From JAVVHH01 sp963848035 (GTDB taxonomy: Bacteria > Pseudomonadota > Alphaproteobacteria > Acetobacterales > Acetobacteraceae), in the NCBI GenBank assembly GCA_963848035.1, contig CAWKCD010000001.1, positions 3,224,001 through 3,288,000 of the forward strand: a stretch of DNA of 64,000 nt, written 5' to 3'. Made by a program: the position numbers and the translations under genes. Below are positions 44,773 to 53,313 of the stretch, piece after piece. How positions within the stretch are numbered: position 1 is the stretch's first letter; each line of letters opens with the position of its first letter. The notes beneath the pieces were generated by a model. The model ran no database searches, was not told where the DNA came from, and saw only the letters and a program-made list of their open reading frames with translations.

Positions 44773-47700
44773 CTACTTGGTCGGGATCGTCAGGGCGGGG
44801 TCGAGGTCGAACGCGCCGCCCTTCACCTCGATGGAGATCGTTTCGATGTTGAGTTGGGGGTATTTGGCGATGATGGTTTTGGCGGCCGCTTTCAGCCCGG
44901 CGCTGATATCGCCCTTGGAGTTCAACTGTCCGTTCAGCTCGGCGTTCATGAATGTCTTCGACGTGCTGTTGTAGTGGGTCGGATTGCTCTCGATGTCGGT
45001 AGCGAGGGCCTGCAGGTCGGCGTGCGACTTGCCGGCGAGGCTGATCTTGGTTCCGGTGTTGGGCGCGGGGGCCTTGTTGCTGAAGGCGATCTTGCCGTCG
45101 TAGCGGTCGATGAGAAGCTTGTCGAACCCGGCCTGATCGATGACGACGGCGAGGTCGACGTCCTGGGCGTTGGGCGTTCGTAACGAGGAGCCTTGGACGC
45201 GGACGTCGTCGACGGGGATGCCGCCTTTGGCAAGTTCGCCTTTCAAGTCGGTGCCGAACTGCTTGAACTCATCGAGGTCGGCGAATTTGTGGGGGAAGCC
45301 GCGCTTGCTGACGTTGTTGGCCCAGTCGTCCATCTGTTTGGCGAGTTCCGCGGCGTCGAGGCGCTTGGCTTCGCGCGAGCCGGTCATGATGAGATCGTCG
45401 ACCATCTTGTCGGGCAGGCCGAGCTGCTTGGCTTTGGCGAGCAGCGTCATGATCTCGTCGGTCGTGTAGGTCAGCTTGAATTTCGGGTTGCTGGCGATTC
45501 GTTGCTGGATGCGTTTGGCGGCGCCGGTGGCAGGGGCTTGCTGGATCTCCTTGTGGGCGTCGGCGGCGCCTTCGAGGAGTTTTTGTTTCACGAGCTGGTC
45601 GTGCTCGTTCTGCATGAATTGCTTGGCGTGGTCCTCGCCGAGGAGGTCCTCGAGGGTCTTGGCGGCGGCGGCGAGGTCGTCGTGGCTGGTGGCGGCGTCG
45701 ACGGCTTTGACGGCGTCGTCGAGGCCCTTGGTGTATTCGGCGATCAGGCGGTCGATCTCGGCGGTGACGTCGGTGCGGAGGGTTTTGACGAGCTTGGCCT
45801 TGTAGGTCTCGATGGCTTTGCGGCCTTCGGCACTCTTCAGGAGTTCGGCGAAGTCGATCCTCTGTTCCGGGGGCAGTTTGCCGTGGTCGAGGAAGCCGCC
45901 GCCGCCTTCGGATTGGAGGCGCTTGACGAAGTCCTCGGTGGAGAGGGCTTCGAGGGTGCGGGCGGTGTCCAGCGCGTTGGCTTTGGCAAGGGCGCCGGAT
46001 TTGGCGAATTCGACCTTGTGGGCGGCGAGTTCCTGCAGGAGGGGCGGTTTGAGCGGGGCGACGGGGCCTTTGGCGAGGCGGTCGCGGAAGTTCTTCAGGG
46101 TGACCTTCAGTTTGGCGACCTGGGTGGGGAAGAGGGCCTTGGCGGTGAAGTGCAGGACGGCGGCGGCGACGAGGGTGGCGACGGTGAGGGCGATGGTGAG
46201 GCGGGCTTGGCCGGCGGCTTCGACGTCGTGCTTGTATTTGGCCGGGTCGGTCTCCTTGGAGGCGGCCTTGATGCGGAGTTCTTCCTCGGCGACGGAGAGG
46301 GTCATCATGGCGCCGAGGGCGTAGCCGGCGGCGGCGCCGATGGTGGCGAGTTCGCCGACGCCGGTGAGCCAAGAGGCGACGTAGACGACGCCGGCGACGG
46401 CGAGGAGCCAGCCGGAGAGCTTGGCGCCTGCACCGGCGCCGGCGCCCCAGCGGGCGTAGGCGTTGGCGTCGCCATCGGCGGCTTCGGCGATGTCCTTGCC
46501 GATGGCGTCCATGGTTTCGCCGGTGTTCATGAGGGTGGCGGATTTGGCGAGGCCCTTGAGGGCGTCGCCGGGGTGGTCGGCGAGTTGCTTGAGCTGGGCT
46601 TCGGCGACTTCGTTGGCTTTTTGGCGGGCGAGGGTTTCGCGGTCGTCCTCGGACATGGCGGCGAGTTTGGTGCCGTCGAAATCGTTCCAGACGGCGGCGA
46701 CCGGGTCGGGCGGGGCGGGCTGGGCGTTCTGCTGGTCCTGGATGGCCTTGAGGAGTTCGGCTTTGCGCTGGAGGAAAAGGTCGAGGGATTTTTCGAAGAC
46801 GTCGAGGTTGTCGGTCGCCTTGATGGGGAGCGTTTTGTAGAGCTTGAGGTCTTCGGGGGAGAAGGATTTCAGCTTGTCGACGATGCGCAGGAGCTGCGCG
46901 TAGTGCTTGGGGTCGTATTCGCCGGATTTGCCGCCGAGGAGGGCGGCGACTTCGGGGGGCAGGGATTTGAGGAGTTCGCGGTCCTGCATGACGCTGCTGA
47001 CGGCGCGGTCGTAGACGTCGGCTTGGCCGTTGCCGGCCTGGTGGGCGTCGGGGCCGGGGAGCTCGCCGCTGGTCTTGACGTAGCGGCGGGCGGCTTCGGT
47101 TTCGAGGGCGGTCTTTTGGGGGCCGGGGAGGCCGTTCAGGGCTGATTTGTCGTCGTGGGCGCGCTTGGCGGCGGCCGGGTCGCGGTTGGCGGCGACGCTG
47201 GCGGCGGGGACTTGGAAGGGGATGACCTTGCCCTGGTTCTTGGCCATGTCGCAGTAGCCATTGCAGTCCCATTTCGAGTTGGTGACGCGGCCCCAGGCGA
47301 CGACTTCGAAGATGCGGAACATGGCGTCGAGGGTGGCCGTGTTCTTGGGGATGAAGGCTTTGAAGGCCTTCATCTGGACGGGCGCGGGTTTGGGCTTTGG
47401 GCCGCCGGGGGCTTGGCCGGGGGCGCCGGGCGTGTAGCCGACGAGGGTGAGGGGCGGGGCGGCGTCGGGGTCCGGTTCGGGGGGGAGCATCCGCGGCCAC
47501 TTGCCGGTGCTGTCGCCGGGTGCGGCGGGTTGGTCGAGGGCTTGCTCGAGGGCGGCGATGTCGGACTCGGCGGCGTCGAGATCGCCCGCGGCGAGGTGAT
47601 CGCGGCCTTGGGTGGCGAGGGAGACGAGTTCGTCGCGGCGGGAGGGATCGGCGGCGAGGGCGGGGGCGATGCGGTTGACCTGTTCGACCAGGCGGGCCTT

Positions 47701-48141
47701 GACGGCGTCGGGGTCGAGGTTGGGGGACGGGGCGGGTTGCGCGCCGGATTGAGGATCCTCGGGGGCGTCGCCGTCGGCGTCGTCGCAGAGGGTGCCGTCC
47801 TCGAGGCGGAAGCGGACGCGGCTGATGCCGGTGCCCTTGAGGGTTTTGACGAGTTTGCGGGCCATGCCCGGGGCGGGCTTGTTGACGGTGAAGACGGCGA
47901 GTTTGGCGTCGTCGGGGTCGATCATGACGGTGCCGCGGCGGTTGAGGGTGGCGGCGGGGGCGTTGGCGCGCAGTTGGCGTTCGAGGGCGGTGTCGGGCTT
48001 GCGCTTGTCGAGCAGGAGGAGGGCGACGCCGCTCTTGTCGAGGGCCAGGGCGGCGGAGACGGGCTGTTCGCGGGCGAGGCGGAACAGGCGCTTCAGCTCG
48101 TCGCGGCCCATGGCCTCCGTGACCGTATCGGTTTTGCCCAC
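44773..48141 (-). CDS. Large multidomain toxin-like protein with nucleotidyltransferase-type C-terminus
   Basis: 1122 aa. Residues 1-110: small domain (LKRLFRLAREQPVSAALALD); 115-260: Pro/Asp-rich linkers and a helical segment; 260-540: charged helical region with YDPKHYAQLLRIVDKLKSFS and LPIKATDNLDVFEKSLDLFL; two hydrophobic helical stretches near 574-616 (LSGWLLAVAGVVYVASWLTG) and 646-668; long helical region; C-terminal domain from about 950 with VQGSSLRTPNAQDVDLAVVI (Gly-Ser at 984-986, Asp994 and Asp996), the G-S-x(n)-D-x-D metal motif of nucleotidyltransferase-fold enzymes. GTG start with GGAGG 7 bases before. The design (long carrier, hydrophobic pair, C-terminal enzyme, small gene after it) is that of polymorphic or contractile-injection-type effectors. 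No secretion genes are in the window; the function is inference. Confidence 0.72.
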   Translation of the reverse strand: MGKTDTVTEAMGRDELKRLFRLAREQPVSAALALDKSGVALLLLDKRKPDTALERQLRANAPAATLNRRGTVMIDPDDAKLAVFTVNKPAPGMARKLVKTLKGTGISRVRFRLEDGTLCDDADGDAPEDPQSGAQPAPSPNLDPDAVKARLVEQVNRIAPALAADPSRRDELVSLATQGRDHLAAGDLDAAESDIAALEQALDQPAAPGDSTGKWPRMLPPEPDPDAAPPLTLVGYTPGAPGQAPGGPKPKPAPVQMKAFKAFIPKNTATLDAMFRIFEVVAWGRVTNSKWDCNGYCDMAKNQGKVIPFQVPAASVAANRDPAAAKRAHDDKSALNGLPGPQKTALETEAARRYVKTSGELPGPDAHQAGNGQADVYDRAVSSVMQDRELLKSLPPEVAALLGGKSGEYDPKHYAQLLRIVDKLKSFSPEDLKLYKTLPIKATDNLDVFEKSLDLFLQRKAELLKAIQDQQNAQPAPPDPVAAVWNDFDGTKLAAMSEDDRETLARQKANEVAEAQLKQLADHPGDALKGLAKSATLMNTGETMDAIGKDIAEAADGDANAYARWGAGAGAGAKLSGWLLAVAGVVYVASWLTGVGELATIGAAAGYALGAMMTLSVAEEELRIKAASKETDPAKYKHDVEAAGQARLTIALTVATLVAAAVLHFTAKALFPTQVAKLKVTLKNFRDRLAKGPVAPLKPPLLQELAAHKVEFAKSGALAKANALDTARTLEALSTEDFVKRLQSEGGGGFLDHGKLPPEQRIDFAELLKSAEGRKAIETYKAKLVKTLRTDVTAEIDRLIAEYTKGLDDAVKAVDAATSHDDLAAAAKTLEDLLGEDHAKQFMQNEHDQLVKQKLLEGAADAHKEIQQAPATGAAKRIQQRIASNPKFKLTYTTDEIMTLLAKAKQLGLPDKMVDDLIMTGSREAKRLDAAELAKQMDDWANNVSKRGFPHKFADLDEFKQFGTDLKGELAKGGIPVDDVRVQGSSLRTPNAQDVDLAVVIDQAGFDKLLIDRYDGKIAFSNKAPAPNTGTKISLAGKSHADLQALATDIESNPTHYNSTSKTFMNAELNGQLNSKGDISAGLKAAAKTIIAKYPQLNIETISIEVKGGAFDLDPALTIPTK

Positions 48142-48249
48142 GCAGTGCCTCCGGCGCCGAGGTTTGCTGGCATTGTGCGCCGAGGCGGCGGCGGGGACAA
48201 ACCGGAAAGGCGGGCGGGCGACGCGCCGTCAGTGGCGCGGCGGCGCCGG

Positions 48250-50379
48250 TCAGGCGTGGGGTTCGTCGGGGGCGGGGCCGGTGATCAGGCGGGTGCTGCG
48301 CTGGTAGGTGAGGTAGGCCCAGGCCCATTGGACGAGGACGACGATGCGGTTTTGGCCGCCGACGAGGAAGGCGATGTGGGCGCCGCCCCAGAGCCACCAG
48401 GCGATGGCGCCGCGGAGGCGGATCCAGCCGAAATCGGCGACGGCGGATTGGCGGCCGATTGTCGCGAGGCTGCCGAAGTGCCGGTAGCGGAACGGCGGCG
48501 GTTGGGGGCGGCCGGCGAGGGCGGCGCGGATGACCTTGGCGACGTAGGCGCCGGCTTGTTTGGCGGCGGGGGCGAGGCCGGGGACCTCCTTGCCGTTCCA
48601 GGCGAGGCTTCTTGCGGTGTCGCCGACGACGAAGACGCCGGGGCGGGCGGGGACGGAGAGGTCGGGCCCGGCGGGGACGCGGCCGGAGCGGTCGGGTTCG
48701 ACGCCGAGCCAGTGGGCGGCGGGCGAGGCCATGACGCCGGCGGCCCAGAGGACGGTGCGGGCTTGGAGGGTTTGGCCGGAGACCACGACTCCGTCGGCGT
48801 CGACCTTCTCGACGCGGCGGTCGAGCTGGACTTCGACGCCGAGGCGCTGGAGGTCGCGCTCGGCGGCGTCGGAGAGGGTTTCGGGGAAGGCGGGGAGGAG
48901 GCGTTTGCCGGCTTGGATGAGGACGACGCGGGCGGTGGCCGGGTCGATCTCCTTGAACTCGCCGAGGAGGCCGGTGTGGGCGAGTTCGGCGATGGCGCCG
49001 GCGAGCTCGACGCCGGTGGGGCCGCCGCCGACGATGACGAAGGTGAGCCAGTGGCGGCGGTCGTCGGGGTCGGTGCTGTTTTCGGCTTCCTCGAAGGCGA
49101 GGAGGAGGCGGCGGCGGATGGCGGTGCTGTCCTCGATGCTTTTGAGGCCGGGGGCGAAGGGGGCCCAGTCGTCGTGGCCGAAGTAGCTGTGCCGGGCGCC
49201 GGTGGCGAGGACGAGCCAGTCGTAGGGGATGCGGGTGGGGCCGAGGAGGACGGATTTGGCCGCGGTGTCGACGCCGGTCACGTCGGCGAGCATGACGCGG
49301 ACATTGGGTTGGTCGCGGAGCATGGCGCGGACGGGTGGGGCGATGTCGGAGGGGGAGAGGCTGGCGGTGGCGACCTGGTAGAGCAGGGGTTGGAAGACCT
49401 GGTGGTTGCGGCGGTCGATGACGGTGATGGCGCAGGGGGCGTGGCGGAGGCCTTGGACGACGGCGAGGCCGCCGAAGCCGGCGCCGACGACGACGATCTG
49501 AGGCAGGCCGCCGGGGGGGACGGGGGCGACGGTGCGGCGGGCGGCTTGGCGGAGGAGGGCGTCGAGGGACCAGGGGCCGGGGCCGAAGACGGCGACGGTG
49601 GCGAGCGCGAGGGCCCAGAAGAGGCGGGTGTCGGCGGGGCCGGCGATGTCGCCGAAGGGGACGAGGGTGAGGAGGAGGATCGCGATCGGGCGGGTGGCGA
49701 GGCCGAGGGCGAGGAGGGCGGCGGCGGCGAGTTCGGCCCAGGGGGCGAGGGCGGCGAGCATCGGGGGGAGGTGGGGCAGCCAGGCGGCGGTCTGCGGCTG
49801 CATCGAGGGGGTGACGGCCAGGGCGGCGAGGGCGGCGCCGGCGGGGGCGGCGGCGAGCCAGGCGCGCAGGGCGAGGGCGTAGGCGGGGGCTAGCCGGCCG
49901 AGGGAGCGGATGGCGGCGGCGAGGGCGGCGAAGCCGGGGAGGGCGCTGCTGTGGACGCCGCGGAAGAGTTGGCGGTCGATCGAGAGCGGGCCGGGGCCGA
50001 GCAGGGCGATGCGGAGCAGGAGGGCGGTCATGAACAGGGCGGAGTTGTGGGAGGCGGCGGCCATGGTGATGAGCCAGATCTGGATCAGCAGGGCGATTGC
50101 GGCGAGGCGGCTGGCGAGGCCGAGGGCGAGGAGGATGGGGCAGACGGCCTGGATGACGGTGCCGAGGCTGGAGGCGGCGACCTGGTGCAGGGCGGCGGAC
50201 CACCAGGAGGTGTCGAGGGGTGCGGCGGCCGGGCCGAGCATGAGGCCGGTGACGTCGGCGACGAGGACGGCTTGGGCGATGTAGAGGCGGATCAGCAGCT
50301 CGAGCCAGGGACCGGCCGCGGACTGGAGAATAGCGACCGCGGAAAAGAAGAGGCGGGCTGCCGCTTTCAGACTGCTCAT
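48250..50379 (-). CDS. DoxX-like membrane domain fused to type II NADH dehydrogenase
   Basis: 709 aa. Residues 1-290 contain about eight hydrophobic helices in two DoxX-like repeats, each with a GLASRLAAIALLIQIW- or LGLATRPIAILLLTL-type segment and GPGPLSIDR/GPGPWSLDA ends. Residues 295-709 are a pyridine-nucleotide disulfide-type oxidoreductase: IVVVGAGFGGLAVVQGL (FAD), FVIVGGGPTGVELAGAIAEL (NAD) and GVFVVGDTARSLAWNG, the NDH-2 pattern. Probably passes electrons from NADH to quinone at the membrane; the DoxX part may bind quinone or a partner. Starts 66 bp after the chrA stop on the same strand. Confidence 0.88.
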   Translation of the reverse strand: MSSLKAAARLFFSAVAILQSAAGPWLELLIRLYIAQAVLVADVTGLMLGPAAAPLDTSWWSAALHQVAASSLGTVIQAVCPILLALGLASRLAAIALLIQIWLITMAAASHNSALFMTALLLRIALLGPGPLSIDRQLFRGVHSSALPGFAALAAAIRSLGRLAPAYALALRAWLAAAPAGAALAALAVTPSMQPQTAAWLPHLPPMLAALAPWAELAAAALLALGLATRPIAILLLTLVPFGDIAGPADTRLFWALALATVAVFGPGPWSLDALLRQAARRTVAPVPPGGLPQIVVVGAGFGGLAVVQGLRHAPCAITVIDRRNHQVFQPLLYQVATASLSPSDIAPPVRAMLRDQPNVRVMLADVTGVDTAAKSVLLGPTRIPYDWLVLATGARHSYFGHDDWAPFAPGLKSIEDSTAIRRRLLLAFEEAENSTDPDDRRHWLTFVIVGGGPTGVELAGAIAELAHTGLLGEFKEIDPATARVVLIQAGKRLLPAFPETLSDAAERDLQRLGVEVQLDRRVEKVDADGVVVSGQTLQARTVLWAAGVMASPAAHWLGVEPDRSGRVPAGPDLSVPARPGVFVVGDTARSLAWNGKEVPGLAPAAKQAGAYVAKVIRAALAGRPQPPPFRYRHFGSLATIGRQSAVADFGWIRLRGAIAWWLWGGAHIAFLVGGQNRIVVLVQWAWAYLTYQRSTRLITGPAPDEPHA

Positions 50380-50445
50380 GCGGGTCAGATCTCAGCGCAA
50401 TCGGGCCGCCAGCGGAAATACCGTTTGGCTATGTTGTCGATAAGT

Positions 50446-51828
50446 TTAGCCGACCAGGCCGACGAGATGGAGCAGCAGGCCGGCGGTGGCGCAGGCGAGG
50501 AGCGTCGGGATCATGCCGGCCTTGAAGCGGAAGATGGCGAGGACGGCGGCGGCGGAGAGGGCGAGGGCCCAGGGGTCGAGGCTCGAGGGGATGGGGAGGT
50601 CGACAGGGCCGAAGGCGACGGTTTGGCGGAACCAGGTGTGGAGCGCGAACCAGGCGGCGAGGTTGAGGATGATGCCGACGACGGCGGCGGTGATGGCGGC
50701 CAGCGCGCCGGAGAGGGCCTTGTTGCCGCGGAGGCCTTCGATGAACGGGGCGCCGAGGAAGATCCAGAGGAAGCAGGGGGTGAAGGTGACCCAGGTGGTG
50801 AGCAGGCCGCCGATGGCGCCGGCGAGGAGGGGCGGGAGGGTTCCGGGGTCGCGGTAGGCGGCCATGAAGCCGACGAACTGGGTGACCATGATGAGGGGGC
50901 CGGGGGTGGTTTCGGCCATGCCGAGGCCGTCGAGCATCTCGCCGGGCTGGAGCCAGTGATAGTGGGCGACGGCTTGCTGGGCGACGTAGGCGAGGACGGC
51001 GTAGGCGCCGCCGAAGGTGACGACGGCCATCTCGCTGAAGAAGACGGCGATGCGCGAGAGGGTGGCGTCGGGGCCGAGGAGGGCGAGCAGGAGCAGGACG
51101 GGGGTGAGCCAGAGGACGAGCCAGATCGCGGCGGCGCGGCGGGCGGTGGCGATGGTGGCGCGGGCGTGGGCGGGCTGGCCTTCGCCGAGGAGGCTGTCGG
51201 CTTCGGCGAGGGGCTGGGCGGCGGCGTTGGGATGGCCGCCGCCGATCTGGAAGAGGGTCGAGCCGGCGCGGGTGCCGAACCAGCCGAGGAGGCCGGCGGC
51301 CAGCACGATGAGCGGGAAGGGGATGGCGAGGAAGAAGATGGCGACGAAGGCGGCGGCGGCGATGCCGAGCATGGCGCGGTTGCGTAGCGCGCGGCTGCCG
51401 ATGCGGATGACGGCTTGCAGCACGACGGCGAGGACGGCGGCTTTGAGGCCGAAGAAGAGGGCGGCGATGGCGCCGAGGTGGCCGTAGGCGGCGTAGATGG
51501 TGCTGAGGGCCATGATGGAGATGGCGCCGGGCAGGACGAAGAGGGTGCCGGCGGTGATGCCGCCGCGGACGCCGTGCATGAGCCAGCCGATATAGGTGGC
51601 GAGTTGTTGCGCTTCCGGGCCGGGGAGGAGGGTGCAGTAGGAGAGGGCGTGGAGGAAGCGGGCTTCGCCGATCCAGCGTTTCTCGTCGACGACGATACGG
51701 TGCATGACGGCGATCTGTCCGGCGGGGCCGCCGAAGGAGAGGGCGGCGACGCGGATCCAGACGCGGAGGGCGTCGGCGAAGGGGACGCCGTGGGGGCGGG
51801 GCGTGTCGTCGGCTTGGGGTGCGGGCAC
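50446..51828 (-). CDS. chrA: Chromate transporter ChrA (two CHR domains)
   Basis: 460-aa membrane transporter that exports chromate. N-terminal CHR domain: VAALSFGGPAGQIAVMHRIV, SYCTLLPGPEAQQLATYIGW; C-terminal CHR domain: VVTFGGAYAVLAYVAQQAV and LGMAETTPGPLIMVTQFVGF. Both contain the FGG and PGP motifs, so it is the long, duplicated form. GTG start at 51828. No chrB regulator is adjacent. Confidence 0.93.
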   Translation of the reverse strand: MPAPQADDTPRPHGVPFADALRVWIRVAALSFGGPAGQIAVMHRIVVDEKRWIGEARFLHALSYCTLLPGPEAQQLATYIGWLMHGVRGGITAGTLFVLPGAISIMALSTIYAAYGHLGAIAALFFGLKAAVLAVVLQAVIRIGSRALRNRAMLGIAAAAFVAIFFLAIPFPLIVLAAGLLGWFGTRAGSTLFQIGGGHPNAAAQPLAEADSLLGEGQPAHARATIATARRAAAIWLVLWLTPVLLLLALLGPDATLSRIAVFFSEMAVVTFGGAYAVLAYVAQQAVAHYHWLQPGEMLDGLGMAETTPGPLIMVTQFVGFMAAYRDPGTLPPLLAGAIGGLLTTWVTFTPCFLWIFLGAPFIEGLRGNKALSGALAAITAAVVGIILNLAAWFALHTWFRQTVAFGPVDLPIPSSLDPWALALSAAAVLAIFRFKAGMIPTLLACATAGLLLHLVGLVG

Positions 51829-51901
51829 GGTTCGAGGTGCCGTTGCCGGGCTGCCGCGTCAAGTTTCGATTTGGCGGCGGTTGCGCTATTATGGATCTGC
51901 A

Positions 51902-52438
51902 ATGGTGCAAGGTTCCGATCCGGCCGATGTCGTTGCGCCGTGGACGACCGATTTGATGGCGCTGCGACGCCGGATCGAGGCGCATCGTTTCGAAGCGGGA
52001 CAGGCGCTGAGCTTCACGGGGCGGCTGGCGCGGGACCATCGCTGGAGCCTCGATTTCGCGCGTGGGGCGGTGCGGGAATATGGGCGGTTCTGCTTTCTCG
52101 CGGTGGCGTCGGCGACGGCGATGACGCCGAGCGAGGAGGTGGACGAGGTTTGGCACCTGCATCTCACCTATACTCGGGACTACTGGGATTTGTGGTGCGG
52201 GTCGGTGCTCGGTGCGGCGCTGCATCATGATCCGACGGCGGGCGGGGCGGCGGAAGAGCGGCGCTACCGGCTGCAGTATGCGCAGACTCTGGCGCTGTAT
52301 GAACGGTTCTTCGGGGCGCCGCCCGCGGCCTATTGGCCGGGGACGGACGCGCGGTTCGGGCGGCCTCGGTATCAGGTGGTCGATCGCGCGCGGTGGTGGC
52401 TGTTGCGGCGATCGTGGCGCTGGAGAGATCGATCTTGA
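51902..52438 (+). CDS. Hypothetical protein of the GDPD1/glycine-rich-domain-like group, partner of TIGR04222 protein
   Basis: 178 aa. The conserved part is EEVDEVWHLHLTYTRDYWDL, followed by ALHHDPTAGGAAEERRYRLQ and YERFFGAPPAAYWPGTDARF, known from a group of bacterial proteins resembling plant glycine-rich-domain proteins. Function unknown. Its TGA overlaps the TTG start of the next gene (TTGA), a coupled pair. Divergent from chrA. Confidence 0.7.
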   Translation: MVQGSDPADVVAPWTTDLMALRRRIEAHRFEAGQALSFTGRLARDHRWSLDFARGAVREYGRFCFLAVASATAMTPSEEVDEVWHLHLTYTRDYWDLWCGSVLGAALHHDPTAGGAAEERRYRLQYAQTLALYERFFGAPPAAYWPGTDARFGRPRYQVVDRARWWLLRRSWRWRDRS

Positions 52439-53235
52439 ATCCGCTGGATTGGACCGGTGGACCGTTCCTGATGCTGTTCGGGGCGGTGTCGGGGGCGACG
52501 CTGCTGGCGTTGTGGTTGGCGCCGACGGTGCTCGAGAATCGCATCGCGGACGAGAGCGGGGCGGGGCTCGGGGCGTTCCATCTCGCTTACCTGGCCGGAG
52601 GGTGGGCGCGGGCGGTCGATACGGGGCTGATCGGATTGCTGGTGGCCGGGTCGGCGGTGGTCGATACGAAACGAGGGGTGGTGGCGATCGATGGCAGCCG
52701 CGCGGTGGCGCCGGAGCTGATGCCGTTCCGGGATGGCACGGCGGCGGGGATCACGCGGACGGAGTACCATAAGCGGTTTCGTCACGTGACGGAGCGGTGG
52801 CGCACGGAGCTGGTCGGGCGCGGGCTGGCTCCGGGCGATGAGCGGCTGGCGTCGTTGCGGATGATCGGGTTTGGGTTGCTGTGCATCCCGATGGGGTTGG
52901 GCCTGGCCAAGCTGATGGTCGGCTTGTCGCGGGGGCGCCCGATGGGGTTGCTCGTGATCGGCCTGATCGTTACGGCGGTGGTGGGGCTGATGTTGACGCT
53001 GCGGGTGCCGTCGCGGAATGCGGCCGGGGCGCGGGTGCTGATGCGGCAGCGGGCGAAGCGGGCGGCGCGGGCGCCGCTGCCGGACGAGTTGATGTTCGCG
53101 TTCGCGCTGGGGGGCGTGGGGGTGCTGAAGGGAACGGAGTTTGCCGGGTTTTTCCGGGCGAGCGGGTCGGGGGGCGATGGCGGCGGCGGGGATGGGGGCG
53201 GGAGTGGCGGGTGCGGCGGGTGTAGCGGGAGTTAG
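52435..53235 (+). CDS. TIGR04222-type membrane protein
   Basis: 266 aa. Membrane helices at LMLFGAVSGATLLALWLAP, AVDTGLIGLLVAGSAVVDT, GFGLLCIPMGLGLAKLMVGL and LLVIGLIVTAVVGLMLTLRV; the tail GGDGGGSGGCGGCSGS is the Gly/Cys-rich end typical of TIGR04222 domain proteins. Starts with TTG in the stop of the preceding gene. Function of the family is unknown. Confidence 0.8.
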   Translation: MNPLDWTGGPFLMLFGAVSGATLLALWLAPTVLENRIADESGAGLGAFHLAYLAGGWARAVDTGLIGLLVAGSAVVDTKRGVVAIDGSRAVAPELMPFRDGTAAGITRTEYHKRFRHVTERWRTELVGRGLAPGDERLASLRMIGFGLLCIPMGLGLAKLMVGLSRGRPMGLLVIGLIVTAVVGLMLTLRVPSRNAAGARVLMRQRAKRAARAPLPDELMFAFALGGVGVLKGTEFAGFFRASGSGGDGGGGDGGGSGGCGGCSGS

Positions 53236-53256
53236 GCTGCGTTGGGGGGCGGCTCT

Positions 53257-53300
53257 TGCCGGTCTGGATTGCCGCGTCGCTGCGCTCCTCGCAATGACGG
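53257..53300 (+). repeat. REP-like dispersed repeat, copy 6
   Basis: TTGCCGGTCTGGATTGCCGC then GCGCTCCTCGCAATGACG, between the TIGR04222 gene and the convergent aroKB gene. Confidence 0.75.
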
Positions 53301-53313
53301 CGGGGGGTGTGGG

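Noticed and set aside
47155..49893. 912-codon plus-strand open frame
   Set aside because: Gly/Glu/Ala/Asp-rich shadow of minus-strand genes; no ribosome site or family match.
45269..50203. 1644-codon open frame on the minus strand, in another frame across the toxin-like and NDH-2 genes
   Set aside because: Composition is almost only Arg/Pro/His/Ala, no recognisable domain, and it crosses two real genes with good start sites.
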